A program made the position numbers and the translations under genes. This document shows, piece by piece, positions 26,406 through 33,772 of a DNA stretch of 64,000 nucleotides. The notes beneath the pieces were generated by a model. That model did no database searches, was not told where the DNA came from, and saw nothing but the letters and a program-made list of their open reading frames with translations. The stretch covers positions 62,001 through 126,000 of the forward strand of contig VGXF01000001.1 of NCBI GenBank assembly GCA_016873435.1. Direction: 5' to 3'. Origin of the DNA: Nitrospira sp. Its GTDB lineage: Bacteria > Nitrospirota > Nitrospiria > Nitrospirales > Nitrospiraceae. Positions within the stretch are counted from its first letter, which is position 1, and every line of letters begins with the position of its first letter.

Positions 26406-26606
26406 ATGGCCGCATCCACACAGAACGATTTACTGACAGCGGCGGAAACCTGCCGCCACCTCAAGGTCACGCCGCGCACGCTCTATCGGTACATCCAGAA
26501 CCGCCACATGCCGGCCTTTAAGCTGGGCAAGGAGTGGCGGGTCGTGCGCTCCGATCTGGACCAGTGGTTGTGCAGCCAGCCCCCTGCACAACATCGTTCA
26601 GTCTGA
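26406..26606 (+). CDS. Small excisionase-family helix-turn-helix protein
   Basis: DNA-binding protein of 66 aa with a MerR/excisionase-type winged helix: LLTAAETCRHLKVTPRTLYR, then YIQNRHMPAFKLGKEWRV and RSDLDQWL. Such domains occur in phage excisionases and in chromosomal regulators. The ATG at 26406 is favoured over a TTG at 26376. It is 16 bp from mraZ on the same strand, so the two are likely co-transcribed. Confidence 0.85.
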   Translation: MAASTQNDLLTAAETCRHLKVTPRTLYRYIQNRHMPAFKLGKEWRVVRSDLDQWLCSQPPAQHRSV

Positions 26607-26622
26607 AAGGACGTTCGCGCGA

Positions 26623-27063
26623 ATGTTTTCCGGCGAGTACAGTTGCAAATTGGACGAGAAAGGTCGCTTCCTTGTACCGACCCTCCTGCGCGAACAGCTC
26701 GAAGCCGAGGGCAACGGCGTCGTGTTTCTCAAGGGACCGGAACGCGCGCTTTGGGCCTACTCGCCGGCCGAATGGGACAAGGTGCTGGAACGGACGCGCG
26801 CGAAGCTCGACGAAGACCAGAGCCGGCTGTTCATGCACTTCGTCGTCGCGGAAGCCGGGACGTCCGACGTAGACAAGGCCGGGCGCATTCTCATCCCCGG
26901 CAAACTTCGCAAACTGATCCCCGTGGAAGACGATCAAGAAATCGTGATCATTGGCCTCTACAACCATCTCGAAATCTGGAACCCCTCCGAGTGGCGGCGC
27001 TATGTCAGCACCTCGGAAGACAAGCACGAACAGAACCTGAACAAGATTCTGAATCTTCTGTAA
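26623..27063 (+). CDS. mraZ: MraZ transcriptional regulator
   Basis: AbrB-fold DNA-binding protein, 146 aa, with two SpoVT/MraZ repeats: MFSGEYSCKLDEKGRFLVP at the N-terminus and DVDKAGRILIPGKLR in the second. In most bacteria it heads the division and cell-wall cluster and represses it. Here it is not followed by rsmH, ftsL or any mur gene but by a RusA-like nuclease. Its regulon and even its role in division are therefore open in this organism. Confidence 0.93.
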   Translation: MFSGEYSCKLDEKGRFLVPTLLREQLEAEGNGVVFLKGPERALWAYSPAEWDKVLERTRAKLDEDQSRLFMHFVVAEAGTSDVDKAGRILIPGKLRKLIPVEDDQEIVIIGLYNHLEIWNPSEWRRYVSTSEDKHEQNLNKILNLL

Positions 27064-27067
27064 TCCT

Positions 27068-27655
27068 TTGCCGCGACGCGCACTCAGACGCCTCAGCCAT
27101 CCCGCGCCAGTGCCCGTGCGCCTGACCTCCTATCGAACCGGCGCGGCAGCCTCCTCCGCGCGCCCGATCATTCCCGTTGCCATACCGCGCACGAAGCGGA
27201 TACACCCGGCGCTGGCGGGTCTCCCGACGCAGGCAAAGCACAGAGCCGTAGCCTTTCACGCAGCCGTCGCACCGGACCGACTGACGATCACGTTGCCGGT
27301 ACCGCCCAGCATCAATCATCAATATGCGACTGTGAACAATCGGCGGCTTCTATCCGCGGAAGGGCGCGGGTACAAGTCAGAGGTCGGACACCATGTGCTG
27401 GTGGCCCTGGCCAAATCCCCGCACCGCGAGACGCTGCGGCACACACTGCAGACGAACTATCTATCTCTGGCTGTCCGGTTCTATTTCGCCTCGCCGCTCC
27501 GGCGTGACGTGGACAGCGGCCTGAAGATCACCCAAGACGCCCTCTGCGAGGCCTTGGGCATCAACGACAACCGAGTCCTGGAAATCCACCTTTACAAAGC
27601 CCTGGACACCACCTATCCCCGCATCGAACTGGCCCTGACTACGATTACCCGATAG
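27068..27655 (+). CDS. RusA-like Holliday junction resolvase
   Basis: The C-terminal 120 or so residues match RusA endonuclease: LPVPPSINHQYATV, the acidic RRDVDSGLKITQDAL and the later NDNRVLEIHLYK, holding the Asp residues expected to bind metal. RusA enzymes cut Holliday junctions and usually come from prophages. The N-terminal 75 residues are basic and low in similarity. The start is uncertain: TTG 27068 gives 195 aa, an in-frame GTG at 27116 gives 179, and later starts are possible. It lies 4 bp after mraZ. Confidence 0.7.
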   Translation: MPRRALRRLSHPAPVPVRLTSYRTGAAASSARPIIPVAIPRTKRIHPALAGLPTQAKHRAVAFHAAVAPDRLTITLPVPPSINHQYATVNNRRLLSAEGRGYKSEVGHHVLVALAKSPHRETLRHTLQTNYLSLAVRFYFASPLRRDVDSGLKITQDALCEALGINDNRVLEIHLYKALDTTYPRIELALTTITR

Positions 27656-27667
27656 TCCAGGTCCATT

Positions 27668-28903
27668 TCACTCGTATCTCAACGCATCAATCGGATTCAA
27701 TCGTGACGCTTTGTTGGCCGGGTACAGCCCAAAGAACAGACCAACGACAAGCGAGAAGGCGAAGGCAGAGACGATGGATTCGACCGAGATGATCGTCGGC
27801 CATCCGGCAATCGCCGTCGTCATACGCGCCGACAGCACACCCATCACGATCCCCAGCAGCCCGCCGAAGAGACTCAATGTCATAGCCTCGATCAGAAACT
27901 GCAAAAGAATATGACGCCGCTTGGCGCCTACGGCCATCCGCACGCCAATCTCGCGCGTCCGCTCCGTCACGGACACTAAGAGAATATTCATGATGCCGAT
28001 GCCGCCAACGAGCAACGAGATGGAGGCGATGGCAAACATCATGACCGTAAGCGTCTGCCCCGTCCCCTCCTGCACCGAGGCGATGTCGACCTGCGTGCGG
28101 ATGGTAAAATCATCCGCCTGCTCGGGCTGGAGCCTGTGCCGCGCCCGCAGCACCTCGCGGATCTGCGCGTCGGCCTCCGGCAGATCTTCCGTCCGGTCAG
28201 TGGAGGCGAAGATGGCCCCGATGGAGCCAAGGAACTGTGTCCCCAGCACTTTCCGCTCTGCTGTGGTAAAGGGGATGAAAACAATGTCGTCTTGATCCGT
28301 CCCCTGCGCTGACTGGCCTTTGGGAGACAACACACCGATCACCGTGAAGGGCACATTCTTGAGCCGGATAGTCGCCCCCACCGGCTCCTCGCCTGGTTCG
28401 AACAGATTGCCTACGACCGTCTGCCCCACCAGCGCCACGCGTGCGGCCACGTCCATGTCCATCTGCGTAAAGGGCACCCCGCTCGCAAACAACCAATCCC
28501 GCACCATCAGATAGCTGGGAGAAATCCCATTGACCGGCGCATTCCAGTTCTTGTTGCCGTAGACAATCTGCATCACGTCCCGCTTACCCCAAGCTGTATC
28601 GGTCAGTAGCGGGACCCGTTTTTTCAAGTCCAGCGCGTCGGCCACGGTGAGCGTCACTCCGCTACCCTGCCCGCCGCGCACGCCGCCCGTCGTCGTGGCG
28701 CCGGGCAGGATGATGATGACGTTGGTCCCCATGCTGGCCACCTGCGAGCGCACGACGGCCTTGGCGCCTTCGCCGATGCTGGTCATGGCGATGACCGCGC
28801 CGACGCCGATCACGATACCCAACACCGTGAGGCCAGCGCGCAGGCGATTACGTCCGAGAATACGAAAGGCCGTGGTGACGGTGAGCAGAATGAACGCGCC
28901 CAT
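27668..28903 (-). CDS. MacB-type ABC permease
   Basis: Exporter permease of 411 aa. A first transmembrane helix (about 17-45) is followed by a large periplasmic MacB core domain and three C-terminal helices forming the FtsX domain (about 290-400), with the familiar ending RLNPIDALRYE. It is fed by the ATPase at 29.0-29.7 kb and the membrane-fusion protein at 29.8-31.0 kb, giving a MacAB-type tripartite exporter with the permease and ATPase on separate chains. Confidence 0.92.
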   Translation of the reverse strand: MGAFILLTVTTAFRILGRNRLRAGLTVLGIVIGVGAVIAMTSIGEGAKAVVRSQVASMGTNVIIILPGATTTGGVRGGQGSGVTLTVADALDLKKRVPLLTDTAWGKRDVMQIVYGNKNWNAPVNGISPSYLMVRDWLFASGVPFTQMDMDVAARVALVGQTVVGNLFEPGEEPVGATIRLKNVPFTVIGVLSPKGQSAQGTDQDDIVFIPFTTAERKVLGTQFLGSIGAIFASTDRTEDLPEADAQIREVLRARHRLQPEQADDFTIRTQVDIASVQEGTGQTLTVMMFAIASISLLVGGIGIMNILLVSVTERTREIGVRMAVGAKRRHILLQFLIEAMTLSLFGGLLGIVMGVLSARMTTAIAGWPTIISVESIVSAFAFSLVVGLFFGLYPANKASRLNPIDALRYE

Positions 28904-28917
28904 CTGGAGCCCCCATC

Positions 28918-28945
28918 AGTCGAGAAGCGAAAATCGTGAAATGTC
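28918..28945. repeat. Degenerate heptanucleotide tandem repeat
   Basis: AGTCGAG, AAGCGAA, AATCGTG, AAATGTC: four 7-mers in the spacer between the ATPase and the permease. The unit start A is constant and CG recurs in the same phase. Confidence 0.45.
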
Positions 28946-28981
28946 AGAAGCTGGAATCATGTCCCCGGCCTCCCCATGCGT

Positions 28982-29695
28982 CTACCGCTTCACGCTAAAC
29001 GTCTCATGCATCTTCACCCAATCTTCCTGCACCTGCCCGTCCTTGATGACGATTTTGCGAGCGGCATAGGCCGCGATGTCCGGCTCGTGCGTCACGACCA
29101 GCACGGTCATGCCGTCCTGCCGATTGAGACTTTCGAGGACAGCCATAATCTCGCGACTAGATTCAGTGTCGAGGTTACCGGTCGGCTCATCGGCAAGCAG
29201 GAGTGTGGGCATGGTCACCAGCGCCCGGGCGATGGCCACTCGCTGCTGCTGACCGCCGGAAAGCTGCGCTGGATAGTGGTGCTCGCGTCCAGACAATCCC
29301 ACGCGCGCCAGCGCCTCCACCGCCTTGGCCCGCTGCTCGCGCAGCGAGAGCCCGCGATAGAACAGCGGCAACTGTACGTTCTCCAGCGCGCTAGTTCTTG
29401 GAATTAGATTGAAATTTTGGAAGACGAAACCGATCCGATGGTTGCGGAGCTCGGCCAGCTCATCGGTCTCCATCCGCCCGACGTCGATCTCGCCCATCCG
29501 GTAGCTGCCACGGGTGGGCGTGTCAAGGCACCCGACGATGTTCATGAAGGTAGATTTGCCGGAGCCGGACGAGCCCATGATCGCCACGAACTCGCCCTGG
29601 TCAATGGAGACGGTGAGGCCGCGCAGCGCCTGCACTTCCAGGTCGCCAAGCCGGTAGATTTTCCAGACGTCCTGACAGTCGATTAAGGACGCCAC
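28982..29695 (-). CDS. MacB-type ABC ATPase
   Basis: ATP-binding subunit of 237 aa with Walker A GSSGSGKST, Q-loop FQNFNLIPRTSALENVQLP, signature LSGGQQQRVAIA and Walker B LLLADEPT. It belongs to the MacB/LolD family and sits between the adaptor and the permease on the same strand. The start is GTG 29695, with GAGGT about 7 bp upstream, inside the 7-nt repeat tract. Confidence 0.93.
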   Translation of the reverse strand: MASLIDCQDVWKIYRLGDLEVQALRGLTVSIDQGEFVAIMGSSGSGKSTFMNIVGCLDTPTRGSYRMGEIDVGRMETDELAELRNHRIGFVFQNFNLIPRTSALENVQLPLFYRGLSLREQRAKAVEALARVGLSGREHHYPAQLSGGQQQRVAIARALVTMPTLLLADEPTGNLDTESSREIMAVLESLNRQDGMTVLVVTHEPDIAAYAARKIVIKDGQVQEDWVKMHETFSVKR

Positions 29696-29780
29696 GTGCG
29701 TACCTCGTTGTGCGTGAAGCGTGGCGCGAGGGCAGGACCACGTGGATGCACAACTAAGAACGAGCGACGCTTCACGGGGT
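29696..29780. repeat. Two heptanucleotide repeat tracts between macA and its ATPase
   Basis: Tract one (29696-29730): GTGCGTA, CCTCGTT, GTGCGTG, AAGCGTG, GCGCGAG. Tract two (29746-29780): ATGCACA, ACTAAGA, ACGAGCG, ACGCTTC, ACGGGGT. Together they fill nearly the entire spacer between the adaptor stop codon and the ATPase start codon. Confidence 0.6.
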
Positions 29781-31039
29781 CACAACCCGCGATCCCGTCC
29801 GCCTGGCCGCCGCGGTTGATGCGGCCCCCCGCCACCGAACCCCGGAGGTAGATTATTCGACCGCGTGGACTTCAGCGCTTCCAATCCGACGATGATGGAA
29901 TCGCCCTCCTTGAGGTCCCCACTGGTGATTTCGGTGACCAGTCCATCAGAAATCCCAGTCTGCACCGCCACCGGCTTCGGATCACCGGACGCATTCATTT
30001 TCCAGACTGTCTTCGCTCCGCTCCGCTCTTTGAGCGGCGCCGCCCCCGGATGGCCAGATGACCCGCCCGCGCCCTCGGTCATTTTGGGCGGCACAAAGCG
30101 CAGCGCGGAGTTCGGCACTTTCAATGTGTCGTCCTTGCGCGCGACGACAATGGAGACGTTCGCCGTCATGCCTGGCTTCAACTGCAGGCCCGTATTATCC
30201 ACGTCGACGACAACGTCGTAGGTCACCACGTTCTGCACGCTGATCGGCGAGTTGCGTACCTGGCGGATCTTGCCCTGGAACCGCTGGCCCGGATAGGCGT
30301 CCACCGTGAACGCAACCTCCTTCCCTTCCGTGATGCCGCCGATGTCGGCCTCGCTCACGTTCGCGTTCACCTGCATCTTCGTCAAATCCTGAGCGATCAT
30401 GAACACCACAGGGATGGACATGCTGGCATTTATCCGCTGCCCGACTTCGACCAGACGCGAGATGACGATGCCGTCGATGGGTGCCTTGATGACGGTATAG
30501 GTCAGGTCGAGCTCGGCCGCCTCCAGCGCCGCTTGTGCCTGCTTGACCGCGGCTTCCGCCACGGCCAGTTGCGCCATCGCGCCTTCGTGAGCGGTCACAG
30601 CCACGTCTACATCGTTCTGCGAAACAAACTGCTGTGTGATGAGGGACTGCACCCGGTCAAGCTCGCGCTTGCGTTGCAGGAGATCGGCCTTGGACTTGAG
30701 CACTGCCGCCTTAGCGTTGGCCAGATTCGCCGACGCCTGGTCGCGCCGCGCACGGTACGGGAAGGGGTCGATGCGGGCGACCACGTCGTTCTTCTTCACG
30801 ACGGAATTGAAGTCCGCGTGAAGGCTTTCTACCATGCCCGTCACCTGGCTGCCGACCTGGACCATTGTCACAGGATTAATCGTACCGGTCGCATTGACGA
30901 CCGACACGATCGCGCCCCACTCGACCGGCACGGTCTTGTAGCGGACAGGAATCTTCCGCTCGCCGCTAAAAAATACGTAGCCCCCTATGGCCACGCCCAC
31001 CGCGAGAATGCCAGCGATCCAAATCACTTTCCGTGTCAT
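29780..31039 (-). CDS. macA: MacA-like periplasmic adaptor (membrane-fusion protein)
   Basis: Adaptor of 419 aa that bridges an inner-membrane exporter and an outer-membrane channel. It has an N-terminal transmembrane anchor (about 5-24) and a lipoyl half-domain with QVTGMVESLHADFNSVVKKN. A long helical hairpin with Ala/Lys-rich heptads (about 90-180), the second lipoyl half, and a beta-barrel domain follow. The C-terminus is Gly/Arg/Pro-rich. The start is ATG 31039. It precedes the ATPase and permease in one minus-strand operon. No TolC-like gene is nearby. The MacA name rests on context and architecture. Confidence 0.85.
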   Translation of the reverse strand: MTRKVIWIAGILAVGVAIGGYVFFSGERKIPVRYKTVPVEWGAIVSVVNATGTINPVTMVQVGSQVTGMVESLHADFNSVVKKNDVVARIDPFPYRARRDQASANLANAKAAVLKSKADLLQRKRELDRVQSLITQQFVSQNDVDVAVTAHEGAMAQLAVAEAAVKQAQAALEAAELDLTYTVIKAPIDGIVISRLVEVGQRINASMSIPVVFMIAQDLTKMQVNANVSEADIGGITEGKEVAFTVDAYPGQRFQGKIRQVRNSPISVQNVVTYDVVVDVDNTGLQLKPGMTANVSIVVARKDDTLKVPNSALRFVPPKMTEGAGGSSGHPGAAPLKERSGAKTVWKMNASGDPKPVAVQTGISDGLVTEITSGDLKEGDSIIVGLEALKSTRSNNLPPGFGGGGPHQPRRPGGRDRGL

Positions 31040-31178
31040 GCTGTGGTATCCATACACACTGTGCTTGCACTCATTGTGCAGCCAAACCGGCTCAAACGCA
31101 ACAGGCCATCCGCCGGGTGGAGAATGGCCTGCGCAGCGCTGCGACCGCGGCGCCTATACGCCGCGAGAGTCCCCGTTG

Positions 31179-31862
31179 TTACTGGGAAGCAGTGATCCGA
31201 TCCTTGATGGCGTCAAGCTTCGGCTTTGGCAATATGCCTCGCAAGACGAGTTCCTGTTTCACCTTGTAGGGCCGTCCGGCGACCACCTTGGCCGCCTCCT
31301 CCTGGGTGAGCCCGAGCATTTCGAGCTGCTTCGACAAGGCGGTATTGACGTTCACAAGCCCGGCAGCAGCCGGATCCGCAGGCGCAGAGGTCGGCACCGG
31401 CGCCACGGGAGCAGCGGGCGGCATCGGCACGGCCATCGGAGAGGCCGGCGGTTCCTTGATCGCCCTCTGGTACTTGGTCACCGTGGCTTTGAGCGAATCA
31501 TTCTGCTTCTTCAGGGAGTCATTGACCTGTTTGAGCGCGCGGTTCTGCGCGGCGAGATCGCGCGAGCGCTGATCCAGATCACGCATGCGGGAATCCTTGC
31601 CGCCTCGTTCTTTGTCCAGACTGTCGTTTAGACGCTGCAACTCGGCGGAGGCTAGTTCGGCATCCGCCGTTAGTTTGCTCTTCTGATCCCGAAGACTTTT
31701 GACCTCGTCTTCGAGAGCCTTCTTTTGCAGCTGCACCCGCTCGGCCTTCTCTTTCGCCTCCTGGGTATCCGCCATCGCCTGCTCGTACTTACTCGAACTC
31801 ACGCAGCCACTTGCGACCATCGCCGCTAGCGCCAGCACACCCATCACTGCTCCGCTTTTCAT
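31179..31862 (-). CDS. Lipoprotein with coiled coil and C-terminal helix-hairpin-helix
   Basis: Predicted lipoprotein of 227 aa. The signal ends in the lipobox VASGC (Cys about 20). A long charged coiled coil runs from about 28 to 135, rich in Lys, Glu, Gln and Leu. A Pro/Ala linker (about 140-168) and a C-terminal ComEA-like domain follow, with VNVNTALSKQLEMLGLTQEE and the GRPYKVKQELVLRG motif of HhH_3 proteins. GGAGGAAGAC precedes the ATG. Function unknown; a DNA-binding motif on a lipoprotein is odd, but this fold can also bind protein. Confidence 0.8.
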   Translation of the reverse strand: MKSGAVMGVLALAAMVASGCVSSSKYEQAMADTQEAKEKAERVQLQKKALEDEVKSLRDQKSKLTADAELASAELQRLNDSLDKERGGKDSRMRDLDQRSRDLAAQNRALKQVNDSLKKQNDSLKATVTKYQRAIKEPPASPMAVPMPPAAPVAPVPTSAPADPAAAGLVNVNTALSKQLEMLGLTQEEAAKVVAGRPYKVKQELVLRGILPKPKLDAIKDRITASQ

Positions 31863-31908
31863 GTCTTCCTCCACCACCGACCAGAAAAAACTCCAAAACT
31901 TACGACTC

Positions 31909-31937
31909 TGTGTAGTGCATCCCATGAAATTTGTCAA
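31909..31937 (-). promoter_or_regulatory. Promoter of the HhH lipoprotein gene
   Basis: TTGACA and TACACA on the minus strand with 17-bp spacing, about 46 bp before the ATG. The -35 is perfect and the -10 weak. Confidence 0.5.
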
Positions 31938-32108
31938 CCGAAACAATGATTTATCGTGTTTTCGGCTTCCGTGGCTGATGGGTCGCCCACTCGACAGGCC
32001 GGACAGACACAATACCGCTCAGCATCAGCCCTAAGCCCATCCCGCTTGGAAGGCCGGGCATTCGAAGAGTTGACGCCGCCCAACAACTCTGTGAAGATGC
32101 GCGCCGCC

Positions 32109-32975
32109 ATGAATGTGTGGGGGCCGGAACTGGCTGTCATTCTCGGGATTGTTGAAGGACTCACCGAATTCCTGCCGATTTCTTCCACCGGCCATTTGAT
32201 TCTCATCGGGCACTGGCTGGGTTTTACCGGCGAGACCGCGGCGAGCGTCGCGATTTCCATCCAACTGGGCGCAATCCTGGCCGTGGTCGTCTACGAGCGA
32301 CAGAAACTGTCCGCTTTTTTCTCGCAGGCCCTAACGGAGCAGGCGTCGCTCAGAGCATCGTGCGGGACGACCGGTTGGATGGACGCGCTCACACAATCAA
32401 TGACCCAGCACCGGAACCTCTGGTTTCTGATCGGCCTCTTCGTGGCCTTTCTCCCCGCAGCCGTCCTCGGTCTGCTAAGCCACCACTGGATTGAGACCCA
32501 TCTGTTTAATCCGCGCACCGTTGCCATCGCCTCCATCATAGGCGGGGGCATCATCATGGGCGTGGAGGCGCTGAAACTCAACCCGCGCGTAACCCAGTTG
32601 GGGCAGGTCGGCGTGCGGACGGCTTTCTGGGTCGGCGTGGCCCAGTGCGTCGCCCTGATCCCTGGCGCCTCCCGTTCCGGCGCCACGATCATCGGCGCCC
32701 TGCTGCAAGGCATGGACCGCAAGACCGCAACGGAATACTCCTTTTTTCTGGCCCTACCGACATTGATCGCCGCAACCGGCTACAAGCTGTTGAAATCGGC
32801 AGCCACGTTTTCCTCGCACGACCTGATGGCGCTTGGGCTGGGCATGATCGTCGCGTTCTTCGTGGCTTGGGCGGTCATCGCCGGCTTCCTGACCTTTGTC
32901 CAGCGGCACAGCTTGATGGTCTTTGCCTATTACCGCATCGCCATGGGCGCACTAGTACTCTGGATCATTCCGTAG
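32109..32975 (+). CDS. uppP: Undecaprenyl-diphosphatase UppP/BacA
   Basis: Membrane phosphatase that recycles the undecaprenyl carrier for peptidoglycan. The product (288 aa) has about seven to eight hydrophobic helices. It carries the motifs EGLTEFLPISSTGHLIL near the N-terminus and PGASRSGATII in the second half, both diagnostic. ATG 32109 (MNVWGPEL) matches family N-termini, but no clear Shine-Dalgarno precedes it; ATG 32097 is an alternative. Confidence 0.94.
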   Translation: MNVWGPELAVILGIVEGLTEFLPISSTGHLILIGHWLGFTGETAASVAISIQLGAILAVVVYERQKLSAFFSQALTEQASLRASCGTTGWMDALTQSMTQHRNLWFLIGLFVAFLPAAVLGLLSHHWIETHLFNPRTVAIASIIGGGIIMGVEALKLNPRVTQLGQVGVRTAFWVGVAQCVALIPGASRSGATIIGALLQGMDRKTATEYSFFLALPTLIAATGYKLLKSAATFSSHDLMALGLGMIVAFFVAWAVIAGFLTFVQRHSLMVFAYYRIAMGALVLWIIP

Positions 32976-33001
32976 AGAGGAACTGTTGGGCTGCTGCTAC
33001 C

Positions 33002-33246
33002 ATGAAAGCCTACGCCCCCTGAGCGGCGGACAACAAAGACACGCTTCACTCCGACGTGATGAGGACCGATAAAGCGCCAGCGCTGCAACTGGCGAAGGGA
33101 TACCTGCCCAGCTAAGCGAGGCCGATACGGCGGTCACAACCAAAGACGATCAGTACTGCTACACCCAGCCGATATTATTTTTCTCAACCGAAAAGCAGAA
33201 ACAGTTCTACGCAAAGAGCGGATCTATCCTGCCGCTTTCCGCTTAA
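33002..33246 (+). pseudogene. Probable decayed small gene between uppP and lspA
   Basis: Protein-like text survives in broken frames. From 33002 the frame reads MKAYAP, a stop, then a run ending KAPALQLAKGYLPS and another stop. After a shift it continues LSEADTAVTTKDDQYCY and PILFFSTEKQKQFYAKSG to a stop at 33244. The second part is amphipathic with plausible codon use. I do not recognise the family. The spacer from 32976 to 33253 holds nothing else. Confidence 0.35.
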
Positions 33247-33253
33247 ACTTTAG

Positions 33254-33772
33254 CTAATTCTTCAACTGTTGTGGCGCGGGCTCTGCTTCGTGCTTCTCGA
33301 AAGCCAAATGATAGACCAGGAAGCAGACGCCGGCACTGATGGCCGCATCGGCCACATTGAAGGCCGGCCAGTGATACGCACCAAGGTAGATATCCAGAAA
33401 GTCGATCACTTCGCCGAACCGCACACGGTCCAATAAATTTCCAATCGCCCCTCCGAAGACCGCCGCCACGCTGAGCTGCCCGATCCAATGCGTGGGCTTT
33501 AGCCGTACGAAGATCGTGCTCAATAAAACCAGCGCAAGGATGGACGTCACCCCAAAAAAGGCCAGCCGAAACCCGCTGCTGCTGGACGCCAGAATGCCAA
33601 AGGCCGCGCCGGGGTTGCGGATGTAGGTGATGCTGAAGAAATCTGGCACCACCGGAATGGACTCGTGCAGCCGCATGGACTGCGTGATCTGGAGTTTCGT
33701 CGCCTGATCGAGCAACACGGTGATGACGCTGACCAACCCCAGCAGCACGTAACGGGCCGTCGGCTTACTCAC
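33254..33772 (-). CDS. lspA: Signal peptidase II
   Basis: Aspartic membrane protease that removes lipoprotein signal peptides. The 172 residues have four hydrophobic helices. The conserved LLDQATK is near the N-terminus, NPGAAFGIL follows, and the two catalytic Asp lie in [14 protein letters not shown] and [12 protein letters not shown] 33772 is chosen because GGAGGTAAT lies just upstream; it overlaps the ileS stop by 4 bp (GTGA), so translation is coupled. Confidence 0.96.
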   Translation of the reverse strand: MSKPTARYVLLGLVSVITVLLDQATKLQITQSMRLHESIPVVPDFFSITYIRNPGAAFGILASSSSGFRLAFFGVTSILALVLLSTIFVRLKPTHWIGQLSVAAVFGGAIGNLLDRVRFGEVIDFLDIYLGAYHWPAFNVADAAISAGVCFLVYHLAFEKHEAEPAPQQLKN

